A stretch of DNA of 64,000 nt from Hyphomicrobiales bacterium (GCA_900472395.1 UCHV01000018.1:62001-126000), one strand, 5' to 3'; positions 28,963 to 37,695 are shown, counted from the stretch's first letter. Made by a program: numbers and translations. Notes: generated from the sequence alone by a model not told the origin.

Positions 28963-29835
28963 ATGTCCGAAAATCCAAGCGCAGTCATCGTCATTTCCAG
29001 TCATGTCGTGCGCGGATCGGTCGGAAACCGCGCCGCCGTATTTGCGCTGGAAACACTCGGTTTTCCCGTCTGGGCACTGCCAACCGTCGTTCTCCCCTGG
29101 CATCCGGGGCACGGACGCTCCACGCGCATGGTTTTTCCGGAGGAGGAGTTTGAGAAGGTCATCGACGATCTGATCGCCGCCCCCTGGCTCGGTGAGGTAA
29201 AGGCGGTGCTGACGGGCTATTTCGGCCATCCGGGACAGCCCAAGGCCGTCGCTCGGCTCATTCGCGCCGTTCGGCAGAAAAACCCCGATGCCATGTATAT
29301 GTGCGACCCTGTCATGGGTGACATTGGCGGTCTCTATATTCCCCAGGCCACGGCAGAAGCTATCCGTGACGAACTCATTCCGCTCGCGTCGCTTGCCACG
29401 CCGAACCGATATGAGCTGGCCTGGCTTTCGGGTGCCGCACTCGAAACGAATGCCGCGATCATGGACGCTGCCATCGCCCTTGGGCCGACGCGCATGCTTG
29501 TGACCTCAGCCGTGCCGAGGATGGCAGGCGGTACCGGCAATCTTTTTCTGACGGGCAAGCTCGCGCTCCTAGCCGAACATAGGCTGATCGAGAATCCACC
29601 GAACGGCCTGGGCGATCTGTTGGCTGCGGTCTTTCTGGCGCGTCTCCTGTCTGGAACAGATGAGGAAAAGGCTCTTCAGATGGCAACCGCCAGTGTCTAT
29701 GAAGTACTTGCTCGCACGGCCAAGCGCGGAGGTGATGAACTTGCGCTTGAAACCGACGCATCCAGCCTCTCCACGCCAATGGCGATGGTGCAATTGCGTC
29801 GCCTGATCCACCCTTTGCAGAACGTTCGCCGATAA
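28963..29835 (+). CDS. pdxY: Pyridoxal kinase
   Basis: A 290-residue PfkB/ribokinase-like protein of the pyridoxal kinase type, which phosphorylates pyridoxal to PLP in the salvage route. It begins with VIVISSHVVRGSVGNRAA, has VLTGYFGHP, the CDPVMGD motif near residue 112 and the phosphate-binding NGLGDLLAAVFLARLL near 210. No close ribosome binding site is striking, but the ATG gives the family N-terminus. A carbonic anhydrase gene follows after 52 bases in the same direction. Confidence 0.92.
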   Translation: MSENPSAVIVISSHVVRGSVGNRAAVFALETLGFPVWALPTVVLPWHPGHGRSTRMVFPEEEFEKVIDDLIAAPWLGEVKAVLTGYFGHPGQPKAVARLIRAVRQKNPDAMYMCDPVMGDIGGLYIPQATAEAIRDELIPLASLATPNRYELAWLSGAALETNAAIMDAAIALGPTRMLVTSAVPRMAGGTGNLFLTGKLALLAEHRLIENPPNGLGDLLAAVFLARLLSGTDEEKALQMATASVYEVLARTAKRGGDELALETDASSLSTPMAMVQLRRLIHPLQNVRR

Positions 29836-29887
29836 GGCGATATCGAGGGCGTTGATTCTCGTCCGTCGCCGCTATAAGCGTCTCCTC

Positions 29888-30526
29888 ATGGACGCTTTTC
29901 CCGAAACACTCCTTGCGGGCTACCGCAGCTTCATGAACGGCCGCTATGCCGATGCCCGCGAACGTTATCGCGTGCTTGCCGAGCACGGCCAGGAACCCCA
30001 CACGCTCGTCATTGCCTGTTGTGACTCACGCGCTTCACCCGAGGCCATTTTCGATTGTGGTCCCGGTGAATTGTTCGTGGTTCGAAATGTCGCGAACATG
30101 GTGCCGCCCTATGAGCCCGACAGCCAGCTCCACGCCACTTCGGCGGCAGTGGAATATGCCTTGCAGGTGCTCAAGATCAACGACATCGTGATCATGGGCC
30201 ACGGCCGTTGCGGTGGTATCAAGGCGGCGCTCGATCCGGCGATGGAGCCGCTCTCTCCGGGTGACTTTATCGGTAGCTGGATGCGGCTATTGCAGCCTGC
30301 TGCGGAACAGATCCAGAGCAATGATCTGATGACGCAGACCGAACGCCAGACGGCGCTCGAGCGCGTTTCGATCCGTAATTCGATCAGCAATCTCTTGAGC
30401 TTCCCCTTCGTGAAAAAACTTCATGACGAAGGAATGCTCAATATTCACGGTGCCTGGTTCGATATTTCGAGCGGCGAACTTTGGGTCATGAACGAGGCGG
30501 GCGATTTCATCCGCCCCGGACTCTGA
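29888..30526 (+). CDS. Beta-class carbonic anhydrase
   Basis: A 212-residue beta-carbonic anhydrase interconverting CO2 and bicarbonate. Zinc-site residues are visible as CCDSRASPE (Cys, Asp-Arg dyad) near residue 39 and GHGRCGGIKAA (His and Cys) near 101. ATG 29888 gives MDAFPETLLAGYRSFMNGRY, the common N-terminus of rhizobial members. It probably shares a transcript with pdxY and is convergent with the transglycosylase gene. Confidence 0.94.
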   Translation: MDAFPETLLAGYRSFMNGRYADARERYRVLAEHGQEPHTLVIACCDSRASPEAIFDCGPGELFVVRNVANMVPPYEPDSQLHATSAAVEYALQVLKINDIVIMGHGRCGGIKAALDPAMEPLSPGDFIGSWMRLLQPAAEQIQSNDLMTQTERQTALERVSIRNSISNLLSFPFVKKLHDEGMLNIHGAWFDISSGELWVMNEAGDFIRPGL

Positions 30527-30548
30527 TCCTTTAAATTTTCAGAAACAG

Positions 30549-30574
30549 GATCGACGGCTTATTTGCCGTCGATC
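30549..30574. terminator. Hairpin enclosing the transglycosylase stop codon
   Basis: GATCGACGGC and GCCGTCGATC form a perfect 10-bp stem. The 6-base loop contains the minus-strand TAA stop of the transglycosylase gene. It lies between convergent genes and can serve as a terminator for either, although U runs are poor. Confidence 0.6.
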
Positions 30575-31371
30575 TGTGCGCCGATATGCGCAATTGCCTT
30601 CTGATAGACGGAGGCTGCATTCCATCCCTGAATAGCAACGTAGTTCGGTTCACCCGGCTGATAACCGGCGCCGGCGCGCCAGCCGTGGCCGCGCAGGAAG
30701 TTCGCCGTGGAAGCCAGTGCATCTGCGCGCGAGCGAACCATGTCGATATGACCGTCGCCATCACCATCGGCACCGTAACGGATGACATTCAGAGGCAGGA
30801 ACTGGGTCTGGCCGATTTCACCATGGGCTGCACCCTTTGCCGTAACGCTCAGATCGCCACGAGCAACGAGCTGCAGCGCGGCGTAAAGCTGTTCGGTAAA
30901 GAATGCCGAACGACGGCAGTCATAAGCGAGCGTGGAAACCGCAGACAGCGTATGCTGGTTGCCCATATAGCTGCCGAAACCGGTTTCCATGCCCCAGATT
31001 GCCAGCAGCGGGCCCGCCGGAACGCCGTAGCGACGTTCGATCGATGCAAACAGCGACGCATTGCTGTTCTTCATGGTGCGGCCGCGGGAAATGATTGTCT
31101 GCCCGCCGCGCTTCTTCATGAATTCTTCGAAAGAAAGCTTGAAGCTTTTCTGGCCACGATCGGCACGAATTGTGTCACGGTTATAGCTGACATTGGCAAA
31201 GGCGCGGTCCAGGACCGAAGATGAGATCCCTTTGGATGGTGCGGTCTGCTTGAAATCCTGGACCCAGGCAGCAAAACCACTGCTGTCATTTCCGCATGCT
31301 GCTGCCATGGCGGGTGCCGCGGAAAAGCCAAAGCCAATTGCGAGTATCCCGGAGAGGAAAAGCTTTTTCAT
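30559..31371 (-). CDS. Periplasmic lytic murein transglycosylase, MltB-like
   Basis: A 270-residue exported enzyme with a clear signal peptide (LFLSGILAIGFGFSAAPAMAA). The GH103 family core is present: SLFASIERRYGVPAGPLLAIWGMETGFGSYMG includes the catalytic glutamate near residue 130, and IGQTQFLPLNVIRYGADGDGDG follows. It cleaves peptidoglycan glycan strands to give 1,6-anhydro ends. There is no lipobox, so it is probably soluble. The stop codon sits in a hairpin loop. Confidence 0.92.
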   Translation of the reverse strand: MKKLFLSGILAIGFGFSAAPAMAAACGNDSSGFAAWVQDFKQTAPSKGISSSVLDRAFANVSYNRDTIRADRGQKSFKLSFEEFMKKRGGQTIISRGRTMKNSNASLFASIERRYGVPAGPLLAIWGMETGFGSYMGNQHTLSAVSTLAYDCRRSAFFTEQLYAALQLVARGDLSVTAKGAAHGEIGQTQFLPLNVIRYGADGDGDGHIDMVRSRADALASTANFLRGHGWRAGAGYQPGEPNYVAIQGWNAASVYQKAIAHIGAQIDGK

Positions 31372-31513
31372 GCGTATAGGTCCATCGTTGCGTTAGAGCG
31401 GCCGGTAGTTAAGCCGGATGCAGAGCCATTGATATTCAGCTTATGGCAGAGTTTTTGTCGCCCGCAACGCAAGGAAGCATGAACAGTTCGTGATCCTCTT
31501 GCGATTCGGTATT

Positions 31514-31543
31514 TAAAAACCCCGCCTCCCGGCAGGGTTTTTA
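31514..31543 (-). terminator. Terminator of asd
   Basis: TAAAAACCC and GGGTTTTTA form a 9-bp outer stem with an inner GCC/GGC, 23 bases after the asd stop on the minus strand. The stem base gives a U run, a standard intrinsic terminator. Confidence 0.85.
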
Positions 31544-31566
31544 GTATTATATGCTTACCAAATGGT

Positions 31567-32601
31567 TCAGGCGGCCTGCTTGCGCGGCTTGATCAGACCA
31601 CGATTGACGAGAAGTTCGGCAATCTGGATGGCATTGAGTGCTGCACCCTTGCGCAGGTTGTCGGAAACGACCCAGATGTTGAGACCATTTTCGACCGTTG
31701 CGTCTTCGCGGATACGCGAGATATAGGTCGCATCTTCACCGGCGGATTCGAGCGGGGTGATGTAGCCACCGTTCTCGTGCTTGTCGATGACGAGGCAACC
31801 CGGTGCTTCGCGCAGGATATCGCGAGCCTGGTCGGCAGTGATCTCGTTTTCGAACTCGATATTGACCGATTCAGAGTGGCCGATGAAGACCGGTACGCGC
31901 ACGGCCGTGCAGGTGACCTTGATCTTCGGGTCGAGCATCTTCTTGGTTTCGGCCAGAACCTTCCATTCTTCCTTGGTATAGCCGTCTTCCATGAAGCTAT
32001 CGATGTGCGGAATGACGTTGAAGGCGATGCGCTTGGTGAACTTCTTGGCTTCTACCGGATCGGCGACGAAAACGGCGCGCGTCTGGGTGAAGAGTTCGTC
32101 CATGCCTTCCTTGCCGGCACCGGAAACCGACTGGTAGGTCGATACGACGACGCGCTTGATCTTGGCAAAGTCATGCAGCGGCTTCAGGGCGACGACGAGC
32201 TGCGCCGTCGAGCAATTCGGGTTAGCGATGATGTTCTTTTTGCCAAAAGTGGCGATCGCATCCGGGTTTACTTCCGGAACAATCAGCGGCACTTCCGAAT
32301 CGTAGCGCCAGGCCGAAGAATTGTCGATCACGACGCAGCCCTGTGCTCCGATCTTCGGCGACCACTTCTTGGAAGCATCACCACCGGCGGACATCAGGCA
32401 AATGTCGGTATCGGAAAAATCGTAGTGTTCGAGGTTGGAAACCTTCAGCGTCTTGTCGCCGTAGGAAACTTCCGTACCCTGGCTGCGGGCCGAAGCAAGG
32501 GCGACGACTTCATCTGCCGGGAAGCCACGCTCGGAAAGAATGTTCAGCATTTCCCGGCCGACATTGCCGGTAGCGCCTGCGACTGCGATCTTGAAACCCA
32601 T
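31567..32601 (-). CDS. asd: Aspartate-semialdehyde dehydrogenase
   Basis: A 344-residue Asd that reduces aspartyl phosphate to aspartate semialdehyde, the branch point to lysine and diaminopimelate, threonine, methionine and isoleucine. The NADP-binding AVAGATGNVGREML opens the protein; the catalytic cysteine is in IANPNCSTAQLV near residue 130 and a catalytic histidine in FIGHSESVN. ATG 32601 is chosen because the frame upstream is not conserved. A 36-codon Lys/Thr-rich ORF and hairpins precede it on the same strand, so expression may respond to pathway products. Confidence 0.97.
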   Translation of the reverse strand: MGFKIAVAGATGNVGREMLNILSERGFPADEVVALASARSQGTEVSYGDKTLKVSNLEHYDFSDTDICLMSAGGDASKKWSPKIGAQGCVVIDNSSAWRYDSEVPLIVPEVNPDAIATFGKKNIIANPNCSTAQLVVALKPLHDFAKIKRVVVSTYQSVSGAGKEGMDELFTQTRAVFVADPVEAKKFTKRIAFNVIPHIDSFMEDGYTKEEWKVLAETKKMLDPKIKVTCTAVRVPVFIGHSESVNIEFENEITADQARDILREAPGCLVIDKHENGGYITPLESAGEDATYISRIREDATVENGLNIWVVSDNLRKGAALNAIQIAELLVNRGLIKPRKQAA

Positions 32602-32642
32602 GATATGCTCTCTTTCTCTTCTCTCCTCGGCGGTGAGGGGAA

Positions 32643-32685
32643 CCGGCATCAATCGCCGGATCCTGATCCCCGGCCTTACCGGGGA
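32643..32685 (-). promoter_or_regulatory. Two hairpins between the leader ORF and asd
   Basis: TCCCCGG/CCGGGGA (arms 32667-32673 and 32679-32685, 5-base loop) and CCGGC/GCCGG (arms 32643-32647 and 32655-32659) lie between the leader stop and the asd start. The first is a strong stem but lacks a U run. Sequence near the leader's end (GGCCA) can also pair with TGGCC just after its stop, so alternative folds are possible. Confidence 0.5.
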
Positions 32686-32706
32686 GAGAGCGGTGGGCCA
32701 GAGACG

Positions 32707-32817
32707 TCAGACGATTTTCGTCGTGGTTTTGGCCTTGGTTTTGGAAACAAAGAAGCATCCTCCGGCAGCTTGTGCCGGCTGAACATGGGCAGCGATGTCG
32801 AACCGCATAGAGGCCAT
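32707..32817 (-). CDS. Candidate Lys/Thr-rich leader peptide of asd
   Basis: A 36-codon ORF with an AAGGA ribosome binding site about six bases before its ATG. Its last eleven residues read KTKAKTTTKIV: four lysine, four threonine, one isoleucine and one valine codon just before the TGA. It ends 105 bases before asd, whose pathway makes lysine, threonine and isoleucine. This is the layout of an amino-acid attenuation leader such as thrL, although I know of no described asd leader of this kind. A short conserved protein of other function cannot be excluded. Confidence 0.6.
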   Translation of the reverse strand: MASMRFDIAAHVQPAQAAGGCFFVSKTKAKTTTKIV

Positions 32818-32838
32818 GGTGCTTCCTTTTCGCGCGAA

Positions 32839-32867
32839 TTCATTAAAAGATTTGTGGAGAGAGTCAA
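32839..32867 (-). promoter_or_regulatory. Possible promoter of the asd leader
   Basis: TTGACT on the minus strand (32867-32862) followed 16-17 bases later by a TAATGA/AATGAA element would start transcription about 15 bases before the leader-peptide ATG. The -35 is good, the -10 weak. Confidence 0.35.
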
Positions 32868-32960
32868 GCGTCGTGCGGGATGGCCGGTTATGCTGGACAA
32901 GGTTGCGCCGCTGGCCGTACACCGGGATATGCTTGTCGAGACAGGATCATAATATCAATC

Positions 32961-34001
32961 ATGATGACGAATGTGCTTGTTTGCATTGCCGCCGCCGGTG
33001 CGAGCTGGCTGGTCATATGGCTTATGATCGCGAATGCAGAACGACTGGGCTTGGTGCAGGCGCCTGAAGCACGCTCGTCGCATAAGGTGCCGACACCGAC
33101 CGGCGGAGGCGTTGGTATGGTTGTCGGTTCATTGTTGGGCTGTCTCGTTTTTGCCGGCAGCGATCTGGTGGCGCTGGGTTTGTGCGGCCTAGGCTTCATT
33201 ATCGCTGTTTTGGGTCTGGTTGACGATCGAACGCCGTTGCCGGCCAAGATCCGTTTTCTGGTTCAGGCAGGTGTGGCGGCCGGAGCCATTTTTCTTACCG
33301 GGGCTGCCACTGGTTTCTTTGGATCTGATATCACGGTGCTTTGGCCGATGGCATTTGCATTGCTGCTGGTCGGCGGTGTCTGGTGGATCAATCTGTTCAA
33401 TTTCATGGATGGGATCGATGGTATTGCCGGCCAACAGGCGGCAATGATGTTGCTGTCTGCCGTGCTGGTGATCTGGTCTGACGGACAGACGGCTTCATCG
33501 TTCTGGTGGATGATGGTGGTCGTTGCCGTTTCGACCTTGTCGTTTTTATCCTTCAACATGCCGCCAGCACGCATCTTCATGGGAGATGCCGGCAGTACGT
33601 TTCTCGCCTTCATGCTTTTTGCCTTTGCGCTGGAAAGCATTTCGTCCGGATGGTTGACGCTACCGCAGTGGTTGCTTCTGGCTTCGCTGTTTGCCGTCGA
33701 TGCAACGGTCACACTGCTTGTTCGATTTTTCCGTGGCGAAAACGTCACCCAGGCTCACCGGTCACACGCGTATCAGCGTTTGTCCCGGAAACTTGGAGAC
33801 GCCCGTCCGGTGACCTATGCGGCAGCTGCTTTCAATCTGGCTTTCGTGCTGCCGGTAACGCTGTTCCTACCCACCGCGCCTCTTTTGGCTTATGGCCTGG
33901 TTGCTTTGGTCTATATATTTCTTGCTCTCGGGTGCCTTTGGGCTGGGGCCGGCCTTCGTGACGATCGGACTGGGGGACATTTTAAACGTGGAAAGCGCTA
34001 A
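32961..34001 (+). CDS. Undecaprenyl-phosphate sugar-1-phosphate transferase, WecA/MraY family (WreU-like)
   Basis: A 346-residue polytopic membrane protein with about ten hydrophobic segments. Family motifs are GLVDDRTPLPAKIRF near residue 90, the NFMDGIDGIAG catalytic loop near 150, and RIFMGDAGSTFLAF near 205; HRSHAYQRL is the C-terminal cytoplasmic motif. Such enzymes start O-antigen synthesis by moving a HexNAc-1-phosphate to undecaprenyl phosphate. With the two genes downstream it resembles the Rhizobium etli wreU/wreQ/wreV set, making QuiNAc the likely first sugar; that is inference. ATG 32961 or 32964. Confidence 0.88.
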   Translation: MMTNVLVCIAAAGASWLVIWLMIANAERLGLVQAPEARSSHKVPTPTGGGVGMVVGSLLGCLVFAGSDLVALGLCGLGFIIAVLGLVDDRTPLPAKIRFLVQAGVAAGAIFLTGAATGFFGSDITVLWPMAFALLLVGGVWWINLFNFMDGIDGIAGQQAAMMLLSAVLVIWSDGQTASSFWWMMVVVAVSTLSFLSFNMPPARIFMGDAGSTFLAFMLFAFALESISSGWLTLPQWLLLASLFAVDATVTLLVRFFRGENVTQAHRSHAYQRLSRKLGDARPVTYAAAAFNLAFVLPVTLFLPTAPLLAYGLVALVYIFLALGCLWAGAGLRDDRTGGHFKRGKR

Positions 34002-34034
34002 TATCGGCAAGAACCCAAGAGAGAGGTCTGCCTC

Positions 34035-34991
34035 TTGATCCTCGTTACCGGCGGAAATGGTTTCATCGGGCGATCTCTGATTGCCTACCTGGAAAAACAC
34101 AGGGTGCCTTTCCGTGCGGTCAGCCGCAATCCTTCTCCGGGCTGCATTGCCGTTGGAGATATGACCAGGCAACCGGATTGGTCCGAGCCCTTGCGCGATG
34201 TCGACGTTGTGATCCATCTCGCCGGCCGCGCGCATGTTCTCAAGGAGGAGTCCGATCCCGCGGAGGCGTTCAGATCCGTGAATGTGGATGCCACTTTGGC
34301 GCTCGCCCAGCAGGCAGCCAAGGCCAGCGTCCGGCGTTTCGTTTTCGTAAGTTCCATCAAGGCAAGCGGCGGGCAAACCGGCAGAAGGCAGCCTTTTCTG
34401 GCGGATGACATGCCACGACCGGTGGATGAATACGGTCGCTCCAAGCTCGAGGCGGAGCGGCGGCTTTTCCAGCTCGGTCGCGAAACGGGAATGGAGATCA
34501 CGGTTGTTCGTCCTCCACTTGTTTACGGACCGGATGTGCCCGCCAATTTCGCGTTGATGTTGAAATGGGCCGGAAGCGGGTTGCCTTCGGTTTTCGGCGC
34601 CGTCAACAATAGCAGGTCCCTGGTCTATGTCGAAAACCTGTGTGATCTTTTGATGCGGGTTGCCGACCATCCACAGGCTGCGGGTCAGGTGTTTCTTGTC
34701 AGCGACGGTGTCGATTTCTCGACAGCGGAATTGTTCTCCAAACTGGCAAGATTGCAGGGAAAAAAGCCTGTCAACCTGCCGGTACCTCTCTCCGTTCTTT
34801 CCCTGATTTTGCAACTTGCAGGAAAGTCGGCTTATCGGGAGCGCTTGCTCGCCAACCTGCAGGTGGATATAGGCAAGACATGCAGGCTTCTGCGGTGGAT
34901 GCCACCAATATCTGCCGAGGAAGGCATGCGCGCAACGGTCGAAAGTTTCGCCAAGCAACAAGGCGTGCGGAACTCACCCGATGAAAAGTGA
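34035..34991 (+). CDS. NAD(P)-dependent sugar-nucleotide reductase/epimerase, WreQ-like
   Basis: A 318-residue extended short-chain dehydrogenase. The Rossmann loop VTGGNGFIGRSL opens the protein, IHLAGRAHVLKEES follows near residue 62, and the catalytic YGRSK (Tyr-Lys) lies near 135. In this context it resembles the UDP-4-keto sugar 4-reductase that makes UDP-QuiNAc. It could also be an ordinary UDP-hexose 4-epimerase. The start is TTG 34035 with AGAGAGG upstream. Its stop overlaps a GTG six bases before the ATG of the next gene. Confidence 0.8.
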   Translation: MILVTGGNGFIGRSLIAYLEKHRVPFRAVSRNPSPGCIAVGDMTRQPDWSEPLRDVDVVIHLAGRAHVLKEESDPAEAFRSVNVDATLALAQQAAKASVRRFVFVSSIKASGGQTGRRQPFLADDMPRPVDEYGRSKLEAERRLFQLGRETGMEITVVRPPLVYGPDVPANFALMLKWAGSGLPSVFGAVNNSRSLVYVENLCDLLMRVADHPQAAGQVFLVSDGVDFSTAELFSKLARLQGKKPVNLPVPLSVLSLILQLAGKSAYRERLLANLQVDIGKTCRLLRWMPPISAEEGMRATVESFAKQQGVRNSPDEK

Positions 34992-34993
34992 TT

Positions 34994-36916
34994 ATGCCGG
35001 AATATCGGTCCAATGTGGATGAAACAAGCGTGATCGAATTCCTGCGACAGATCATTATGGTGACGCCGAGATTGTGGAAGCGCATTCTGCTCATCGGGTT
35101 CGATTTCTGCGCTCTGATGTTCGCGCTTTGGGCAAGCTACGCGCTGCGTTACGCCGATTGGACGCCTCAGATCACCGACGAGCGTCTGCTGCTTGGTGTG
35201 CTGGCGCCACTCATCGCCATACCGGTCTTCATTCGCATGGGACTTTACCGGGCAGTCCTGCGCTATCTCCCCGATACGGCGATCTGGACCATCCTGCGCG
35301 CCATGGCGATATCGACCACCGTCTGGGTGATCCTGATCTTCCTGACGGCCATGGCTGGCCAGGATATCGTTCCCCGCTCTGTTCCGTTCTTTTATTTTGC
35401 CGTCGGCGTCCTGCTCGTTGGTGGCAGCCGGTTTGCTGCCAAATTCATCCTGAGCACAGGAACCGGCATTCGGCGCGATGAACATCCGATGCTGATCTAT
35501 GGTGCAGGACCGTCCAGCGTACAGCTGGCAACCGTCTTGCGTGGTCACGGCAAACGTTATGTCGTCGGGCTGGTCGATGACGATCCGCAACATCATGGTC
35601 GCGATGTTGGTGGTTATCGTGTTTTTCCACCCAACCAACTTCCGCGGCTTATCGAGAAATACGGGATTCAGGAAATCATCCTGTCGATGTCTTCCATTCC
35701 GACGAACCGGCGGCAGGCCGTTATCAGCCTTGTTAGCGGGCTTGGGGTGAAGATCCGTACCTTGCCCGACATTACCGACCTCGTCGACGGCCGCTATCTG
35801 GTCAATCAGATTCGCGAGATCGAGATCGATGAGTTGTTGGGGCGATCCTTTGTTCCGCCGGATCAGGCTCTGCTGCGCAATGTCCTGCACGGCAAGGTCG
35901 TCATGGTAACCGGTGCAGGCGGTTCGATCGGCTCTGAACTGTGCCGTCTGATCGTGCAGTGGAAACCGAAATGCCTTGTTCTTTTCGAGGCGAACGAATT
36001 TGCTCTTTATAAGATAGATCGCGAATTGCGCAGTAGCGGCCATTGCGACGTCATCCCGGTCCTGGCATCGGTTCGTGATGTGGCGCAGGTGCAGGCTGCA
36101 ATTACCCGCAATGGTGTGCAAGTTGTCTACCATGCCGCCGCCCACAAGCATGTGCCGCTCGTGGAAGCCAATACGCTCGAAGGTATCAGCAACAATGTCT
36201 TCGGAACATTGACCGTTGCCGATGTCGCTCTTTCTGCAGGCGTCGAGAAACTTGTACTGATCTCGTCAGACAAGGCCGTGCGTCCGACCAATGTCATGGG
36301 TGCTACGAAACGCTGGGCCGAACTGATCATTCGCGACAAGGCGATGGAAGCCGTCAACAACGGCCAACATTTCTGCGCGGTCCGGTTTGGCAATGTCCTT
36401 GGTTCCAACGGATCGGTAGTGCCGCTGTTTCGTGAACAGATAGCCAATGGCGGGCCGGTGACGGTCACCGATCCGGACATGACGCGTTATTTCATGTCCA
36501 TTCAGGAAGCCTCCGAGCTGATCGTTCAGGCAAGCGCCATGTCCATGGGCGGCGATACGTTTCTGCTCGATATGGGAGAACCGGTGCGGATCGGTGATCT
36601 TGCGGAAAACATGATCCGCCTTGCCGGCTTTACGCTTCGAAACAGCCAAAATCTGCCTGGCAGTATCGAAGTTCAGGTGACCGGTATCAGGCCGGGGGAA
36701 AAGCTCTTCGAAGAGCTTTTTTATGATGTCGCCAATGCCTTGAAGACAGATCATCCGAAAATCATGCGAGCCCAGGCAAACCATGTCGGTCAAGATGTCA
36801 TGGAAGCATTGAAGGAACTGCAGGCCGCCGTCATTGCCGGTGATGAGACGCTTGCCCGCAGTATCCTTTTTTCTTTCATCGACATGCCGCAAAAGCCCGA
36901 GGCTCCGGGCTTCTGA
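34994..36916 (+). CDS. Membrane-bound UDP-GlcNAc 4,6-dehydratase, CapD/WbpM family (WreV-like)
   Basis: A 640-residue protein with four N-terminal membrane segments, a central domain with a degenerate Rossmann fold (MLIYGAGPSSVQLA) and a C-terminal dehydratase domain with VMVTGAGGSIGSELCR near residue 300. The lysine of the family SMK triad region lies in SSDKAVRPTNVMGATKRWAE. WbpM-type enzymes make the 4-keto-6-deoxy intermediate, which the upstream reductase would turn into QuiNAc. A GTG at 34988 overlapping the previous stop is an alternative start. Confidence 0.88.
   Translation: MPEYRSNVDETSVIEFLRQIIMVTPRLWKRILLIGFDFCALMFALWASYALRYADWTPQITDERLLLGVLAPLIAIPVFIRMGLYRAVLRYLPDTAIWTILRAMAISTTVWVILIFLTAMAGQDIVPRSVPFFYFAVGVLLVGGSRFAAKFILSTGTGIRRDEHPMLIYGAGPSSVQLATVLRGHGKRYVVGLVDDDPQHHGRDVGGYRVFPPNQLPRLIEKYGIQEIILSMSSIPTNRRQAVISLVSGLGVKIRTLPDITDLVDGRYLVNQIREIEIDELLGRSFVPPDQALLRNVLHGKVVMVTGAGGSIGSELCRLIVQWKPKCLVLFEANEFALYKIDRELRSSGHCDVIPVLASVRDVAQVQAAITRNGVQVVYHAAAHKHVPLVEANTLEGISNNVFGTLTVADVALSAGVEKLVLISSDKAVRPTNVMGATKRWAELIIRDKAMEAVNNGQHFCAVRFGNVLGSNGSVVPLFREQIANGGPVTVTDPDMTRYFMSIQEASELIVQASAMSMGGDTFLLDMGEPVRIGDLAENMIRLAGFTLRNSQNLPGSIEVQVTGIRPGEKLFEELFYDVANALKTDHPKIMRAQANHVGQDVMEALKELQAAVIAGDETLARSILFSFIDMPQKPEAPGF
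36893..36912 (+). terminator. Hairpin at the end of the WreV-like gene
   Basis: AAGCCCG and CGGGCTT form a 7-bp stem with a 6-base loop covering the last sense codons before the stop at 36914. No strong T run follows, so its role as a terminator is uncertain. Confidence 0.35.
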
Positions 36917-36927
36917 ATTCAGGAATG

Positions 36928-37695
36928 TCAGCGACGGTGTTGCGCAATCTGTGGTGAACGCAGTCTCAGTGGTCGCCGTAGACCTGGCAAGCGCCCGGGC
37001 ACAAACCTGAACAGCAGACCGTAGCGGGAAAAGACAATTGCCATAACGAAGGACGTCCATGCGCCGAAGGCCAGTCCTGCGACGACATCACTTGGATAAT
37101 GAACGCCAATGATGACACGGGCCATGCCCAGCCACAGGCCGGCAATCAGGAAAAAAAACCGGTAACGTGGCAAGAGGAGCGCCAGCGCCGCCATAAAAGC
37201 TCCTGCGACCGTCGAATGGCCAGATGGGAAACTCTCGAAATTGAACTCGGCATGGAACGGAGAAAAACCGAATGTGCCCCATTCTTCGTATTGCGTCGGT
37301 CTGGCGCGGCCAACGGCGATCTTGAGTATGTTGGCGATCAGGCTGGATATGGCTACAGACAGAAAAACATAGGCGGCTATATGGGTGGTATAGATCACCT
37401 GGAAACGCTTGCGATGCGGCATCGGCCGGCGAGCGTAAAAAAATGCGCCGAGAAACAGGACGCCTGCCACGACAAGGATCCAGCCGGAGCGCGCAAAGTC
37501 CGTCACCTTTTCGCCGATCGGAAAAAGAACGTTCGGCGTATGGGTGGCATAAGCACCCATGGGCGCATCCAGCGTGAAGTAGGCAATCAGGATAAGATTG
37601 ACGGCAACAAGCGCATATGGCCACCAGGCTGGAGACGCGGGGCCGCCGCCATGTCGTTGTCTTCGTCGTCGCAGCTTGGAAAATGTCGACGTCAT
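36928..37695 (-). CDS. PAP2-family membrane phosphatase
   Basis: A 255-residue integral membrane protein of the PAP2 superfamily. The three active-site motifs are KIAVGRARP near residue 128, FPSGHSTVAG near 158 and RVIIGVHYPSDVVAG near 205. Members remove phosphate from lipid A, undecaprenyl pyrophosphate or phosphatidylglycerol phosphate; the position beside an O-antigen initiation module suggests undecaprenyl-pyrophosphate recycling or lipid A dephosphorylation. ATG 37695 has AGGTGAG close upstream; the frame is open to 37776. Confidence 0.88.
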   Translation of the reverse strand: MTSTFSKLRRRRQRHGGGPASPAWWPYALVAVNLILIAYFTLDAPMGAYATHTPNVLFPIGEKVTDFARSGWILVVAGVLFLGAFFYARRPMPHRKRFQVIYTTHIAAYVFLSVAISSLIANILKIAVGRARPTQYEEWGTFGFSPFHAEFNFESFPSGHSTVAGAFMAALALLLPRYRFFFLIAGLWLGMARVIIGVHYPSDVVAGLAFGAWTSFVMAIVFSRYGLLFRFVPGRLPGLRRPLRLRSPQIAQHRR

